DNA of 64,000 bases from Methanococcoides sp052057775 (GTDB lineage Archaea > Halobacteriota > Methanosarcinia > Methanosarcinales > Methanosarcinaceae), in contig NZ_CP195121.1 in assembly GCF_052057775.1 (NCBI RefSeq), positions 248,001 to 312,000 of the forward strand, read 5' to 3'. A program made the position numbers and the translations under genes. Positions 28,036-36,919 of this stretch are shown here, piece by piece (within the stretch, counting starts at the first letter, position 1; each line of letters begins with the position of its first letter). A model generated the notes under the pieces. It saw nothing but the letters and a program-made list of their open reading frames with translations. It was not told where the DNA came from and made no database searches.

Positions 28036-28797
28036 TCACCCGTCAAGCCATTCGATCCCATAGTTGTGGATGATACCATTTTCATCAGGAACTGCCACTT
28101 CCGGAACAACATGTTCCATTAGCGTTGCAATGCATCCAACATTAAAAAGATCAATGGGACCGGGCCAATCCCTGCGGACAGAATCCATATCGAAGAAAGC
28201 CAATATGTTCACGACACCTATAGTTGAGCTATATTCCGAATTTGGAGGTAACATCTCCGGTACAAGCTCGAAGACAGGGGCCGTACTAAGTTCAAACCAT
28301 TCGTGATTGATTATGATGTTCCACTATTCCTCAGAGCCCTCCTGTGCATACAGTGCTTCCATTGCATAATTGATATTGATGCTCAGCTTCTTAACAGCAG
28401 GGACTTCACGAGCTATGAGGTCTTTCTTTCGGTTCTGATCATAACGGAAAGTTTCAGGATACCGAAACATCTGACCAAGGTTCAGTTTTTCAGAGATCAT
28501 CCTGTTGAGGTCATGCCCTATCTGCTCAGGCTTTGCAAAGTTCATTGTTATTGCCTGGTCAATACGATTCAAAGGAGTATCATGATCCTCCATTGCAAGT
28601 CGTACCGCAGTATTGCAGACCTTTGCAGTGATCTTATCGACACCTCTGGATATCCGGACATCATTGTCCTTCAGGGAAGCTATTTTCATGATCACATCAT
28701 TGAACTCACATATATGATAGGGATCTATGATGTTCTTTCCATCAAAAGTTCCGGACTTAACAGTATGTTGCTCATGTAACATTGCACCACCAACCAT
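28036..28797 (-). CDS. Unknown protein interrupted by an in-frame UAG (codon 158)
   Basis: The frame runs from ATG 28797 through 157 codons, meets TAG at 28326-28324, and continues open for 95 more residues to a TGA (28038-28036). The first part is hydrophilic and helical (VGGAMLHEQHTV, FNDVIMKIASLKDNDV). The second (WNIIINHEWFELSTAPVFEL, DSVRRDWPGPIDLFNVG) is beta-like and has no ATG, GTG or TTG start until 72 residues from its end. One 253-residue Pyl protein is therefore likelier than two genes. A TTTTTAAG box 26 bases before the ATG suggests a leaderless message. No known domain recognised. Confidence 0.65.
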
Positions 28798-28865
28798 TAC
28801 AATCAATAGTTTGGGGAGCCGGACTTAAAAACGTTATGCAATAAGAAAAAGAAAGGGATCGGCCC

Positions 28866-29783
28866 TTATTGATCCCTTAAGGGCACCTCGACGGACATCA
28901 GGTCCTCTGCAATAATGACGTCTTCAAATATCGCTCTTGCATCATTGAGAAGAGGGGTTACGTCATCCGAGTACCTTGAACTGATATGTGTGAGCACCAG
29001 CTTCCTGACACCTGCCTTCCTTGCCAGAGCTGCAGCTTCGCCTGCTGTGGAATGCATTGCCTCTTTTGCCCATTTGAGCTTTTCGTCGGCAAGTGTACCA
29101 TCATGTATCAGAAGATCAGCATTTTCGCTTGCTTCCAGAACGTCCCTGCAAGGCCTTGTATCGCCGGAATAGATGATGGTCCTGCCCGGACGGGGGGCGC
29201 CTACAACATCTTCAGACCTGATGACCCTCCCATCAACTTCCACATCCTCCCCTTTATGAAGCTTTGAAAAAAGAGGACCTACAGGTACACCAAGTTTGAC
29301 AGCTTTCTCACGGTCAAACCTCCCCGGACGGGGATCTTCCACAAGTGCATAACCAATGCTCCTTACATTGTGCTCCGTCTGCAAAGCAACAACAGAATAG
29401 CCATCCTTCCTCACGACATCGCCGCGCTCCATCTTAACGGCCCTTATTTCGAACTTCAGCTTGTAGTAACCAAGGGCAGAGAGCAGCTTTACGAACTCCT
29501 CCACCCACTCAGGACCATATATTGTGAGAGGCTCGGTCCTGCCCTGGAAGGACATGGTCTGTACAAGACCCGGCATTCCAAGAATATGGTCTGCATGAAA
29601 ATGAGTGATGAATATTGAGGAGAGATTCATCATTCCGGTCTTTGCCCTCATCATCTGCTGCTGGGCACCTTCACCGCAGTCGAACATTATAAGTTCGCCG
29701 TCCCTGTTCACCATGATCGCAGATGGATTACGGTTCTTTGTAGGCAAAGACCCGCCAGTCCCTAAAAATGTTACAAGAAGCAT
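28866..29783 (-). CDS. rnz: Ribonuclease Z
   Basis: tRNA 3'-processing endonuclease, metallo-beta-lactamase fold, 305 aa. The zinc motif HFHADHILGMPG (about residue 62) follows FLGTGGSLPTKNRNPSA, the typical N-terminus. Further ligands appear in IIYSGDTRPC and LTHISSRY. ATG 29783 (MLLVTFLGTGG) is preferred to an in-frame start nine bases upstream. It is divergent from the S8e gene. Confidence 0.94.
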   Translation of the reverse strand: MLLVTFLGTGGSLPTKNRNPSAIMVNRDGELIMFDCGEGAQQQMMRAKTGMMNLSSIFITHFHADHILGMPGLVQTMSFQGRTEPLTIYGPEWVEEFVKLLSALGYYKLKFEIRAVKMERGDVVRKDGYSVVALQTEHNVRSIGYALVEDPRPGRFDREKAVKLGVPVGPLFSKLHKGEDVEVDGRVIRSEDVVGAPRPGRTIIYSGDTRPCRDVLEASENADLLIHDGTLADEKLKWAKEAMHSTAGEAAALARKAGVRKLVLTHISSRYSDDVTPLLNDARAIFEDVIIAEDLMSVEVPLRDQ

Positions 29784-29962
29784 AAATAACAATTATACGA
29801 TAGAATTATTTATCACTTATCACAATTGAAATTCCAATGAACAAAAGGAAAAAGCCGGGTGGCTCGAAAAGTTCATATAGAATCCTATTAGTAAAGGAAC
29901 TCCATTAACCGATTATATATGATAGAAATTCATTCTACTAATAACAAATAAGAGGACAAATC

Positions 29963-30340
29963 ATGCTATTTCAGGGAAGATCCAGAAGGAAATACACAGG
30001 AGCAAAGATCAAAGCTGCACGCAGCAAGAGGAAATTCGAACTCGGTCGTGAACCTGCAGAAACACACGTTGCTGACACAAAGAGGAAGAACGTCGCAACA
30101 CGTGGCGGAAACAGGAAAGTAAGGCTCCTGCAGGCAAACGTTGCAAACGTCACAAACCCTTCAAACGGTAAGACAATTGTTTCAGCTATCGAGACAGTTG
30201 TTGACAACACTGCAAACGAACACTACGTCAGGCGTAACACCATCACAAAAGGCGCAGTTATCAAGACCGCAATCGGCAATGCTATTGTCACAAGCCGTCC
30301 AGGACAGGATGGTGTGGTCAACGCAGTACTGATCGAGTAA
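29963..30340 (+). CDS. rps8e: 30S ribosomal protein S8e
   Basis: 125 aa. The N-terminus MLFQGRSRRKYTGAKIK matches the family pattern QGRSxRKxTG. The body is basic, and codon choice is that of a highly expressed gene. AGAGGACAAATC precedes the ATG. It is followed after 43 bp by an Lrp/AsnC regulator. Confidence 0.95.
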   Translation: MLFQGRSRRKYTGAKIKAARSKRKFELGREPAETHVADTKRKNVATRGGNRKVRLLQANVANVTNPSNGKTIVSAIETVVDNTANEHYVRRNTITKGAVIKTAIGNAIVTSRPGQDGVVNAVLIE

Positions 30341-30383
30341 ATTCCTACTTGATCAACTTTTTTAATCCCGGGAAGTTCAAGGT

Positions 30384-30875
30384 ATGGATGAGCAAACACG
30401 TAATATATTGGAGATCCTTGAAGAAGATGCAAGGATCAAGCCAGAAGAGATCGCAAAGCTCGCAGGCATGACCGTTGAGGAAGTGGAGCAGAAGATCGAA
30501 TCACTTGAAAGATCAAAGATAATTCGCATGTACAAGACAGTCATTGACTGGGAACTGGCAGGCGAGGATTACGTGTACGCGATCATTGAACTCAAGGTCA
30601 TCCTTGAACGGAAACTGGGATACCAGGCAATTGCCGAGAGGCTATACAAGTTCCCGGAAGTGCGCTCAGTCAGGCTGCTTTCCGGTGAACATGACATTTC
30701 TATAACAGTGCGCGGCAATTCCATGAAACAGGTCGCCTTCTTTGTAGCGGAGAAGATAGCGACACTGGATCAGGTCCAGAGCACTGCCACACACTTTGTT
30801 CTGAAGACCTACAAAGAAGATGGGCTGATCCTGGACGAACCAGACCAGGTCAAGAGACTTGCGGTCTCCCCATAA
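30384..30875 (+). CDS. Lrp/AsnC-family transcriptional regulator
   Basis: 163 aa. N-terminal winged helix (residues 1-55: EEDARIKPEEIAKLAGMTVEEV) and C-terminal ligand-binding RAM-like domain (about 62-140: YVYAIIELKVILERKLGYQAIAERLYKFPEV). It lies 47 bp before an aminotransferase gene and probably senses an amino acid and controls that gene. Confidence 0.87.
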   Translation: MDEQTRNILEILEEDARIKPEEIAKLAGMTVEEVEQKIESLERSKIIRMYKTVIDWELAGEDYVYAIIELKVILERKLGYQAIAERLYKFPEVRSVRLLSGEHDISITVRGNSMKQVAFFVAEKIATLDQVQSTATHFVLKTYKEDGLILDEPDQVKRLAVSP

Positions 30876-30922
30876 GTTTATTTTTCTTAAAAACTGCTTT
30901 TCCTTAAAAGGAGGCACCTATC

Positions 30923-32098
30923 TTGAGAACACAATGCAACCCCTCCAGATTTATATCGAACAGTATGCAAAAAGTACCGCCATCAGGTATCCGTAAATTC
31001 TTTGATATGGCGTCAGGGAATGAGAACATAATCTCCCTCGGAGTAGGAGAACCTGATTATGCCACACCATGGCATATCCGCGAGGCGTGCATACACTCTA
31101 TCGAGCACGGGGAAACATCCTATACATCCAACTATGGCCTGATGGAGCTTCGTGAGGAGATCTCAAGATCATACGTTAAGAGACACAACGTCTACTACGC
31201 GCCGGAAAACGAGATACTTGTCACAACCGGAGTCAGTGAGGCGCTCGACCTTGCAATAAGGGCCATCACAAACCCTGGCGACGAGATCATTGTGGTCCAG
31301 CCTTCATACGTTGCCTACGTACCATCCGTTATATTCGCAGGCGGAGTCCCTGTGACCATCGGTGCAAGAGGGGACAATGACTTCAAGATCACAGCTGAAG
31401 AGATAGAAGCCGCCATTACGGACAAAACAAAAGCAGTGATCATCAACTATCCGAACAACCCCACAGGTGCAACAATAAGCAGGGATGAACTGGAAGCCAT
31501 TGCAGACGTCATCGTAGAGCACGATATCATGATGATATCGGATGATGTCTATGAGAGGCTTACCTATGAAGGAAAACACACGTGTTTCTCAGCTCTTGAA
31601 GGAATGCGGGACAGGACGATCATGCTGAACGGCTTCTCAAAGGCATATTCCATGACCGGGTTCAGGATGGCATACGCGCTGGCAGCGCCTGAGATCATCA
31701 GTTCCATGATGCTGATCCATCAGTATTCAATGCTCTGCGCCCCGATAACTGCCCAGGTGGGTGCTATCGAAGCTCTCCGCAACGGCGAGGAAGAAGTACA
31801 GAAGATGGTACGTGAATACGACCGCCGCAGGAAGCTCATCGTCGGCGGGCTCAACGACCTGGGACTTGAATGTTTCAATCCAAGAGGAGCATTCTATGCA
31901 TTCCCATCCATCAAGAGCACGGGACTTACATCTGATGAATTTGCAGAAAGGCTTCTCAAAGAGCAGAACGTCGTCACGATCCCAGGGGATATCTTCGGAG
32001 ATACCGGTGCAGGTTACCTTCGCTGTGCTTACGCAGCATCAAGGGAAGACATCAGGGAAGCTCTTGACAGGATAGCCACATTTATTGACGGATTATGA
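30923..32098 (+). CDS. Class I/II aminotransferase (aspartate aminotransferase-like)
   Basis: PLP enzyme, 391 aa. The pocket residues are seen in NYPNNPTGATIS (about 177) and in LNGFSKAYSMTGFRMAYA with the Schiff-base Lys (about 240). The start is TTG at 30923 with GGAGG eight bases upstream (30910-30914). The donor is not determined by sequence; aspartate or an aromatic amino acid are the usual choices in this subgroup. Probably co-transcribed with the Lrp-type regulator. Confidence 0.88.
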   Translation: MRTQCNPSRFISNSMQKVPPSGIRKFFDMASGNENIISLGVGEPDYATPWHIREACIHSIEHGETSYTSNYGLMELREEISRSYVKRHNVYYAPENEILVTTGVSEALDLAIRAITNPGDEIIVVQPSYVAYVPSVIFAGGVPVTIGARGDNDFKITAEEIEAAITDKTKAVIINYPNNPTGATISRDELEAIADVIVEHDIMMISDDVYERLTYEGKHTCFSALEGMRDRTIMLNGFSKAYSMTGFRMAYALAAPEIISSMMLIHQYSMLCAPITAQVGAIEALRNGEEEVQKMVREYDRRRKLIVGGLNDLGLECFNPRGAFYAFPSIKSTGLTSDEFAERLLKEQNVVTIPGDIFGDTGAGYLRCAYAASREDIREALDRIATFIDGL

Positions 32099-32258
32099 GA
32101 ACATACCTCACCATCCTTCTTTCAACTTATTTTTCAAACAATACAATTGACCGATCAGCAAACAGGAGAGCTGAAAGCACCTGATTATTGAAGTTAGAAC
32201 TATATAGGAACCACTTCAGGAATGGACCTACATAAAATGATCGACCGGAAAAAGAGAA

Positions 32259-32636
32259 TCAATTACTCCCAAGGAGCTCTTTATCGATATTCTCAATAAG
32301 ACCGGTTACCTTCGTATACCACAACTCTATGTTCTCCTTGAGCATTTCCTTGACCCTCAAAGGATCAATGGCAACATATTCATAATAATATCCACCGATG
32401 TCGATGGTCTTTGTCTCACGGTAGACAAGGCCAGACGAGATAAGGTTCTGCAATGAACGATAGGCAGTACTGCGTTCCCTGTTAAGATGCTCTCCAAGAT
32501 TTTCGGCAGTCATTGGTCCGTTAGCAAGCAAGCATTTGTATGCATCCATATCAAGTGCCTTCAGGCCAAGTATGCATTTTGCCACATCTTCACATTCACA
32601 GTTTGCCCTTAACATTTCCCGTATTGTTGCTGTCAT
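32259..32636 (-). CDS. TrmB-like winged-helix regulator
   Basis: 125-aa DNA-binding protein. LGLKALDMDAYKCLLANGPMTAENLGEHLNRERSTAYRSL (about residues 23-62) is a winged helix of the TrmB kind, followed by a short C-terminal helix; the sugar-binding half of true TrmB is absent. Cys residues (NCECEDVAKC) cluster near the N-terminus, perhaps binding metal or sensing redox (inference). It is divergent from the ArcS-like gene. Confidence 0.72.
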   Translation of the reverse strand: MTATIREMLRANCECEDVAKCILGLKALDMDAYKCLLANGPMTAENLGEHLNRERSTAYRSLQNLISSGLVYRETKTIDIGGYYYEYVAIDPLRVKEMLKENIELWYTKVTGLIENIDKELLGSN

Positions 32637-32749
32637 TATTCACCACTTATAATTTGATGGAACTTATGAATCACTCTTGTACAGTTTATACAAAACCATA
32701 ATATTCACGTCGTTAATTATATATATAGTTTATCAGAATCCCTCAACCC

Positions 32750-33433
32750 TTGACAACTATAATTCCTGAGAACGAACGTTCAAGTGAACCACTGGACACT
32801 GAGCGACTGATATACCACCCCGATATGATACGTGCCAACGAGTGGGTACTTTCTGAATATCAGCCCCCCATAAATGATTTTTGCATCTTTGTACCCTGTG
32901 CAATGAGGAAACCTTACCACACCAGCCCCTCACACAAAATGTATGATAGGATCATCTTCGGCATACTGGAAGCCGGGGATGTTCACGTAGTGGTATTCGG
33001 AACCTGCGGGATCACACCTCGTGAGATAGACACTGAATATCCCTTCACGGATTACAAGTTCATGATGGGAAAATGCAATGTTGCAAAGATAAAGCGGGAT
33101 TTCATCAAGATGGAAAGTGAAAGGCTTGCAAAATACCTGGAAAAAACACGCGACAATTACAAACATCGCATAGCTTACTGCATCGGCGATTTCAGGACAG
33201 CCATGGAAAAAGCGGTTGAGATTTCAGGCATAGAGGTCACCATCGTCCCTGCCAGGAGAACAATGGAAGAGATCGCAGACCCGACCAAGCGCTTCAAATA
33301 TGGAAGCCTGAGCCAGCGGGAATATCTTCAGGACTTTTCAGATGCTATCACCAATATCCTCAACATACCACCGCGAACAGTGGGAGTCCATGAGGACCAC
33401 TCCACAAATGATATGGACTGGTACCTTTTGTAA
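32750..33433 (+). CDS. Stand-alone DUF5591 (archaeosine-synthase-related) domain protein
   Basis: 227 aa. The block PCAMRKPYHTSPSHKMYDRII (split here at residues 49-69) and GTCGITPREIDTEYPF match the DUF5591 domain of archaeosine synthase ArcS, where PC.xKPY..S.SH recurs. The rest of ArcS (TGT-like and PUA parts) is missing, so this is a paralog of unknown substrate. The apparent start TTG 32750 is about 20 bases after a TATA stretch (TTAATTATATATATAG, 32713-32728), so the message may be leaderless. Confidence 0.65.
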   Translation: MTTIIPENERSSEPLDTERLIYHPDMIRANEWVLSEYQPPINDFCIFVPCAMRKPYHTSPSHKMYDRIIFGILEAGDVHVVVFGTCGITPREIDTEYPFTDYKFMMGKCNVAKIKRDFIKMESERLAKYLEKTRDNYKHRIAYCIGDFRTAMEKAVEISGIEVTIVPARRTMEEIADPTKRFKYGSLSQREYLQDFSDAITNILNIPPRTVGVHEDHSTNDMDWYLL

Positions 33434-33550
33434 AAATGCCAGCATCCCCAGTCTGCTGATCCGGAGAAAGAGTTAAATTTCCCATAAGATTGGCTTTAAT
33501 TTTCAAATTCTGATCCAAGCTGCAAAGCGGGCACCAGGATCAAACAAAGT

Positions 33551-33577
33551 AAAAAAAGAGGTACCTCCCAGGTACCT
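33551..33577 (-). terminator. Terminator after the KaiC-like gene
   Basis: On the minus strand AGGTACC and GGTACCT (33571-33577 with 33559-33565) form a seven-base-pair stem with a five-base loop, followed by T7 (33551-33557). Confidence 0.75.
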
Positions 33578-33591
33578 GTTCATTGGACAAA

Positions 33592-34323
33592 TTATTTTTC
33601 AAGATATGGAGACTGTGCAAGTACAGCCATACCGCTATCAGAGATATTGAGCACCCTTACCTCGTTGATGGTACTGGAACCCCTGAGCTTCATTACATAG
33701 ATGGTACGCTGAAGGTTGCTTCCGATAATCTCACGGCCCAGCTTGATAACAGAATCTGCACCATACTCGACCATCTCATCAAGTCCGAACATAACACCAA
33801 CGGTCACAAGAGCTGTGACATCACGCCTTCTGAAGATACCGAAGATATCATCGATCAAAGTGCGCAGCTTGTAGTTGGACTCGATTGCAAGGAACATTGC
33901 CTCAATGGAATCGATGAAGACACGGTCAGGCTTTGTTTCCTCGATCTTGCTCTCAACAAGTTTCTTGAAGCTCTTGATAAGCTCTGTTGGAGCGATCTCC
34001 ACACTCTTCTGAAGGCGAAGGCTTGGATCTGTGATGTCTACAAACACCAGCTTACCTTCTGCGACCTTTGAATCGAGATCCCATCCGAAAGAGGATTGCA
34101 TTTCACGCACAATTGACTTGGATTCCTCGGATGTGATTATGCACATCACGGTCTCGCCTTTGTCGATACCTTCCAGCAGGAACTGGGTCCCGAAGATCGT
34201 CTTACCGGTACCGGATTTACCAGAGACCACATTGGCAGTCCCTTTGAAAAATCCACCATGCATCATTTCATCCAATCCACGAATTCCCGTGCTAACCCTT
34301 TCTTGAGCTACTTCGTCAGCCAT
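33592..34323 (-). CDS. KaiC-like single-domain RecA ATPase
   Basis: 243 aa. GIRGLDEMMHGGFFKG then VVSGKSGTGKTIFGTQF (Walker A, about residue 33) and DRVFIDSIEAM (Walker B) are typical of archaeal KaiC-domain proteins, which act in signalling or regulation rather than in a clock. Catalytic glutamates follow in TSEESKSI. One gene unit with its own terminator; no partner is visible. Confidence 0.85.
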   Translation of the reverse strand: MADEVAQERVSTGIRGLDEMMHGGFFKGTANVVSGKSGTGKTIFGTQFLLEGIDKGETVMCIITSEESKSIVREMQSSFGWDLDSKVAEGKLVFVDITDPSLRLQKSVEIAPTELIKSFKKLVESKIEETKPDRVFIDSIEAMFLAIESNYKLRTLIDDIFGIFRRRDVTALVTVGVMFGLDEMVEYGADSVIKLGREIIGSNLQRTIYVMKLRGSSTINEVRVLNISDSGMAVLAQSPYLEK

Positions 34324-34515
34324 CTTTACACCTGATAATATAGTTAGATCATGTAGATTTTTTTAAAATAGAATCATGAGATCCTTGCAGACATAATGAA
34401 TACATTTTCTCCCTACTCAAATAGATAAGTACCCATTAGCATCTGCGTTATCTATTCCTCTATGCCTTGTTATGATATAAAAAATGATTTATCCGCTAAT
34501 AAATAACACCAGGGA

Positions 34516-34884
34516 TCAACCATCCATACCAACATCTTCCTCCTTTATTATCTCGAGGAAAATATCACGGAACATCAGTTTCTCTATGGTACGGGCAACA
34601 TAACCCCTGTGCTGATGCATCTGGATATCCTCATTAAGACGCATATCCGAATCCACCTGCACCCTTATAAGACACAGACGGAACTGTTCTGCATCCCCGA
34701 TCTCCATCATGTAGAACTTTTCCAGCAGATAGGGAAGAAGATAAGGATCATCTATTGCCTCACAAAGGAGGAGCTGTTCTTCAGGGATGTCCTTTATATC
34801 AGAACCTGCATTCATATCACCTGTAACAAGCCTTATTGTTTCCAGAGAATAGTTCTTATCACCCAGAGTTACTAATTCCACCAT
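34516..34884 (-). CDS. Unknown protein at the end of the cob operon
   Basis: 122 aa from ATG 34884 (MVELVTLGDKNYSLETI), with GGGG at ribosome-binding distance; an in-frame ATG at 34896 is the alternative. No membrane segment and no Cys cluster; it is acidic at the end (EEDVGMDG). It lies 16 bp after cobY and so is likely co-transcribed with cobamide genes. I do not recognise the family. Confidence 0.65.
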   Translation of the reverse strand: MVELVTLGDKNYSLETIRLVTGDMNAGSDIKDIPEEQLLLCEAIDDPYLLPYLLEKFYMMEIGDAEQFRLCLIRVQVDSDMRLNEDIQMHQHRGYVARTIEKLMFRDIFLEIIKEEDVGMDG

Positions 34885-34900
34885 ACCAAACCCCATTATT

Positions 34901-35518
34901 TTAATGCGAAGATCTATCCCTGAGGATATCCTCACAACGTTTCAGATCCTCTGCCGTATTTATGTTCAATGCGATCTCAGGATCATCCAGCATATAATTA
35001 AGATATTCCTGTTCTTCATTGATATATTTTCCATCAAGGATATTGATGCCTGCAGGAACGATCAGTTGTCCGCTCCAGTTGAATACAGTGTCAGGCCTGA
35101 TGCCTACCTCACTGCATAGAGAGAGAGGTATGAATACCGACATGGAAGATTTCCCACAGACCTCATAGGCATCAACGATCGAGTCCAGAAGTTCCGGGGT
35201 CACAAGTGGAAGATCAGACATAATGATCATGACAGGCTCATTTATACCGGCACTCTCCACAGCATACACCATGTCCCCAACATAGTTATCACCTGCTGTA
35301 TTGATGGCCTGTATATGGTCACCATAATTCTCCTCCACAAGCTCTTCAGTAGCAGGTGTTGAAGGAGAAACAGCTACGAAGATACGGTCGATACGTGAAG
35401 AACCTTCCAGAGAATCGATAACATAGCTTATAAGAGGTTTTCCCAGAAGTTCGACACATGGCTTCTCACCCATGCCAAGACGAAGCCCCTGCCCGCCTGC
35501 CATTATAACAGCGTCCAA
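34901..35518 (-). CDS. cobY: Adenosylcobinamide-phosphate guanylyltransferase
   Basis: Archaeal GTP:AdoCbi-P guanylyltransferase that activates the cobinamide for lower-ligand attachment; 205 aa. Nucleotidyltransferase N-terminus MDAVIMAGGQGLRLGMGEKP, then GDNYVGDMVYA and MSDLPLVTPE. It overlaps the end of cobS by 16 bases, so translation is coupled. A paralog lies at 39584-40189. Confidence 0.93.
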   Translation of the reverse strand: MDAVIMAGGQGLRLGMGEKPCVELLGKPLISYVIDSLEGSSRIDRIFVAVSPSTPATEELVEENYGDHIQAINTAGDNYVGDMVYAVESAGINEPVMIIMSDLPLVTPELLDSIVDAYEVCGKSSMSVFIPLSLCSEVGIRPDTVFNWSGQLIVPAGINILDGKYINEEQEYLNYMLDDPEIALNINTAEDLKRCEDILRDRSSH

Positions 35519-36318
35519 ACAAATCCTCCATAACCGTTATTGGAAGCCATGATCACAAGGGTTATCACGATCAGTACGATCACACGTGCGATCTCGTTGG
35601 AAGTTCCGATACAGTCCCCATTCACACCTTTGAAGTGGCGGTTGGAAATGTTCAGTATGACAAGTGCGCTAAATATAGATGCCACATAACCTATCGCACC
35701 AATGGAACCGAATGCCAGCACACTTGCAAATGCACCGAGGATGAAAGATAGCACATATCTGGGGAAAGTGGTGCTGTTTATGATCATGGAACCAAGTCCT
35801 TCGTGTATCGGCTTTCCGAATGCGGCTATTGTGAGCATTGCCTGCTTGGCGCCGATCTCTGCCACCAGAAGTGAAACTGCAATTATGAAAGCAGCATTGT
35901 CAGAGAAGAACAATGCTTCCGCCTGAAGGGCAGAAATGGCTGCGTAGAGTGCAAGCAGAGTAAGGACCGCATAACCGACACCTCCTATACCCAGGGAAAC
36001 ATCCTTGAGAGCCTTGATCTTCTTTTCCAGCGACCCGTGAGCGGTAGCACCGTCACCAAAATCGGCCAGGCCGTCAAGGTGGTTCAGGCCTGTCAGATAG
36101 TAAATGAAGGCCATGATAAGGACAGCACTGATCGGGTCCGGCAGGAAGGTCTCAGTAATGAAAGCAAAGGCCCCGATCAGAATACCCAGGACCACACCAG
36201 CGAATGTCTGAAGATAACTGCGTTTTACCAGTTCGTCCAGACCTTCCATGGTGATACCCACAGGTATTGTGGAAAGGAAGCCAAAACTTGTCTTAAGTGC
36301 AAGGAAAAAGTTGTTCAT
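35503..36318 (-). CDS. cobS: Adenosylcobinamide-GDP ribazoletransferase
   Basis: Integral membrane enzyme joining AdoCbi-GDP with alpha-ribazole (phosphate); 271 aa with about seven hydrophobic segments. The signature YYLTGLNHLDGLADFGDGATAHGS (split over residues 90-113) is the metal/nucleotide site. It overlaps cobZ by four bases and cobY by 16. Confidence 0.93.
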   Translation of the reverse strand: MNNFFLALKTSFGFLSTIPVGITMEGLDELVKRSYLQTFAGVVLGILIGAFAFITETFLPDPISAVLIMAFIYYLTGLNHLDGLADFGDGATAHGSLEKKIKALKDVSLGIGGVGYAVLTLLALYAAISALQAEALFFSDNAAFIIAVSLLVAEIGAKQAMLTIAAFGKPIHEGLGSMIINSTTFPRYVLSFILGAFASVLAFGSIGAIGYVASIFSALVILNISNRHFKGVNGDCIGTSNEIARVIVLIVITLVIMASNNGYGGFVWTLL

Positions 36319-36899
36319 GCTGCCATCACATCACTTACTTCTTTAGCTTTACGTTCTTTCTCAGCTTCAGCCGCATCCGCCATGCCTCTGGTGTACATGT
36401 TAGCAGAAACGCCACCTATAAGACCACCTATTATATCATCCATGAAAGGACCTAACTGAGAGAGGATCCCAGGCTTCTTTTTATCAAAACGAACGAACTC
36501 GAACATGCCCTTGTCACCACTGATATATTTGGCAATGCTCATTCCCATGACCTCATCAGCAATTATGAAGGTCAGGTCCTTCTCATAAGAACTTTTGCTG
36601 ATATTCGGCAGCTTTCCTTTCGCACCATCCCTTTCCAGAAGTATGCCGGAATAGATCAGAAGACACAGGTTGGCATCAGATACAGCAATATCAAGCTCCC
36701 TTCTGAAACGCTCTTCTGCGATCTCCCTGGTCTCCAGACCGGGGTGCGGGGCATAGAGCTCGAGGGCTGTGTCCACAAGCATATCCACAGTTATTCCTTC
36801 CTCCTCCAGTATATCAATGATATCGGAAGTTATCTCACCATCCAGTTCTTTTGGCTGGTCCTTTTTCAGGTCCTGAGAGTCTATATCTGAAAGTTTCAT
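36315..36899 (-). CDS. cobZ: Alpha-ribazole phosphatase CobZ (PgpA-like)
   Basis: Removes the phosphate from alpha-ribazole-5'-phosphate or cobalamin-5'-phosphate. 194 aa from ATG 36899. The C-terminal half (FIIADEVMGMSIAKYI, then LSQLGPFMDDIIGGLIGG) is the PgpA-type Asp-rich site used by the characterised Methanosarcina CobZ. It sits between cbiB and cobS, with a four-base overlap to cobS, which supports the assignment. Confidence 0.85.
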   Translation of the reverse strand: MKLSDIDSQDLKKDQPKELDGEITSDIIDILEEEGITVDMLVDTALELYAPHPGLETREIAEERFRRELDIAVSDANLCLLIYSGILLERDGAKGKLPNISKSSYEKDLTFIIADEVMGMSIAKYISGDKGMFEFVRFDKKKPGILSQLGPFMDDIIGGLIGGVSANMYTRGMADAAEAEKERKAKEVSDVMAA

Positions 36900-36919
36900 G
36901 ATGATCACTTATAGTATGA

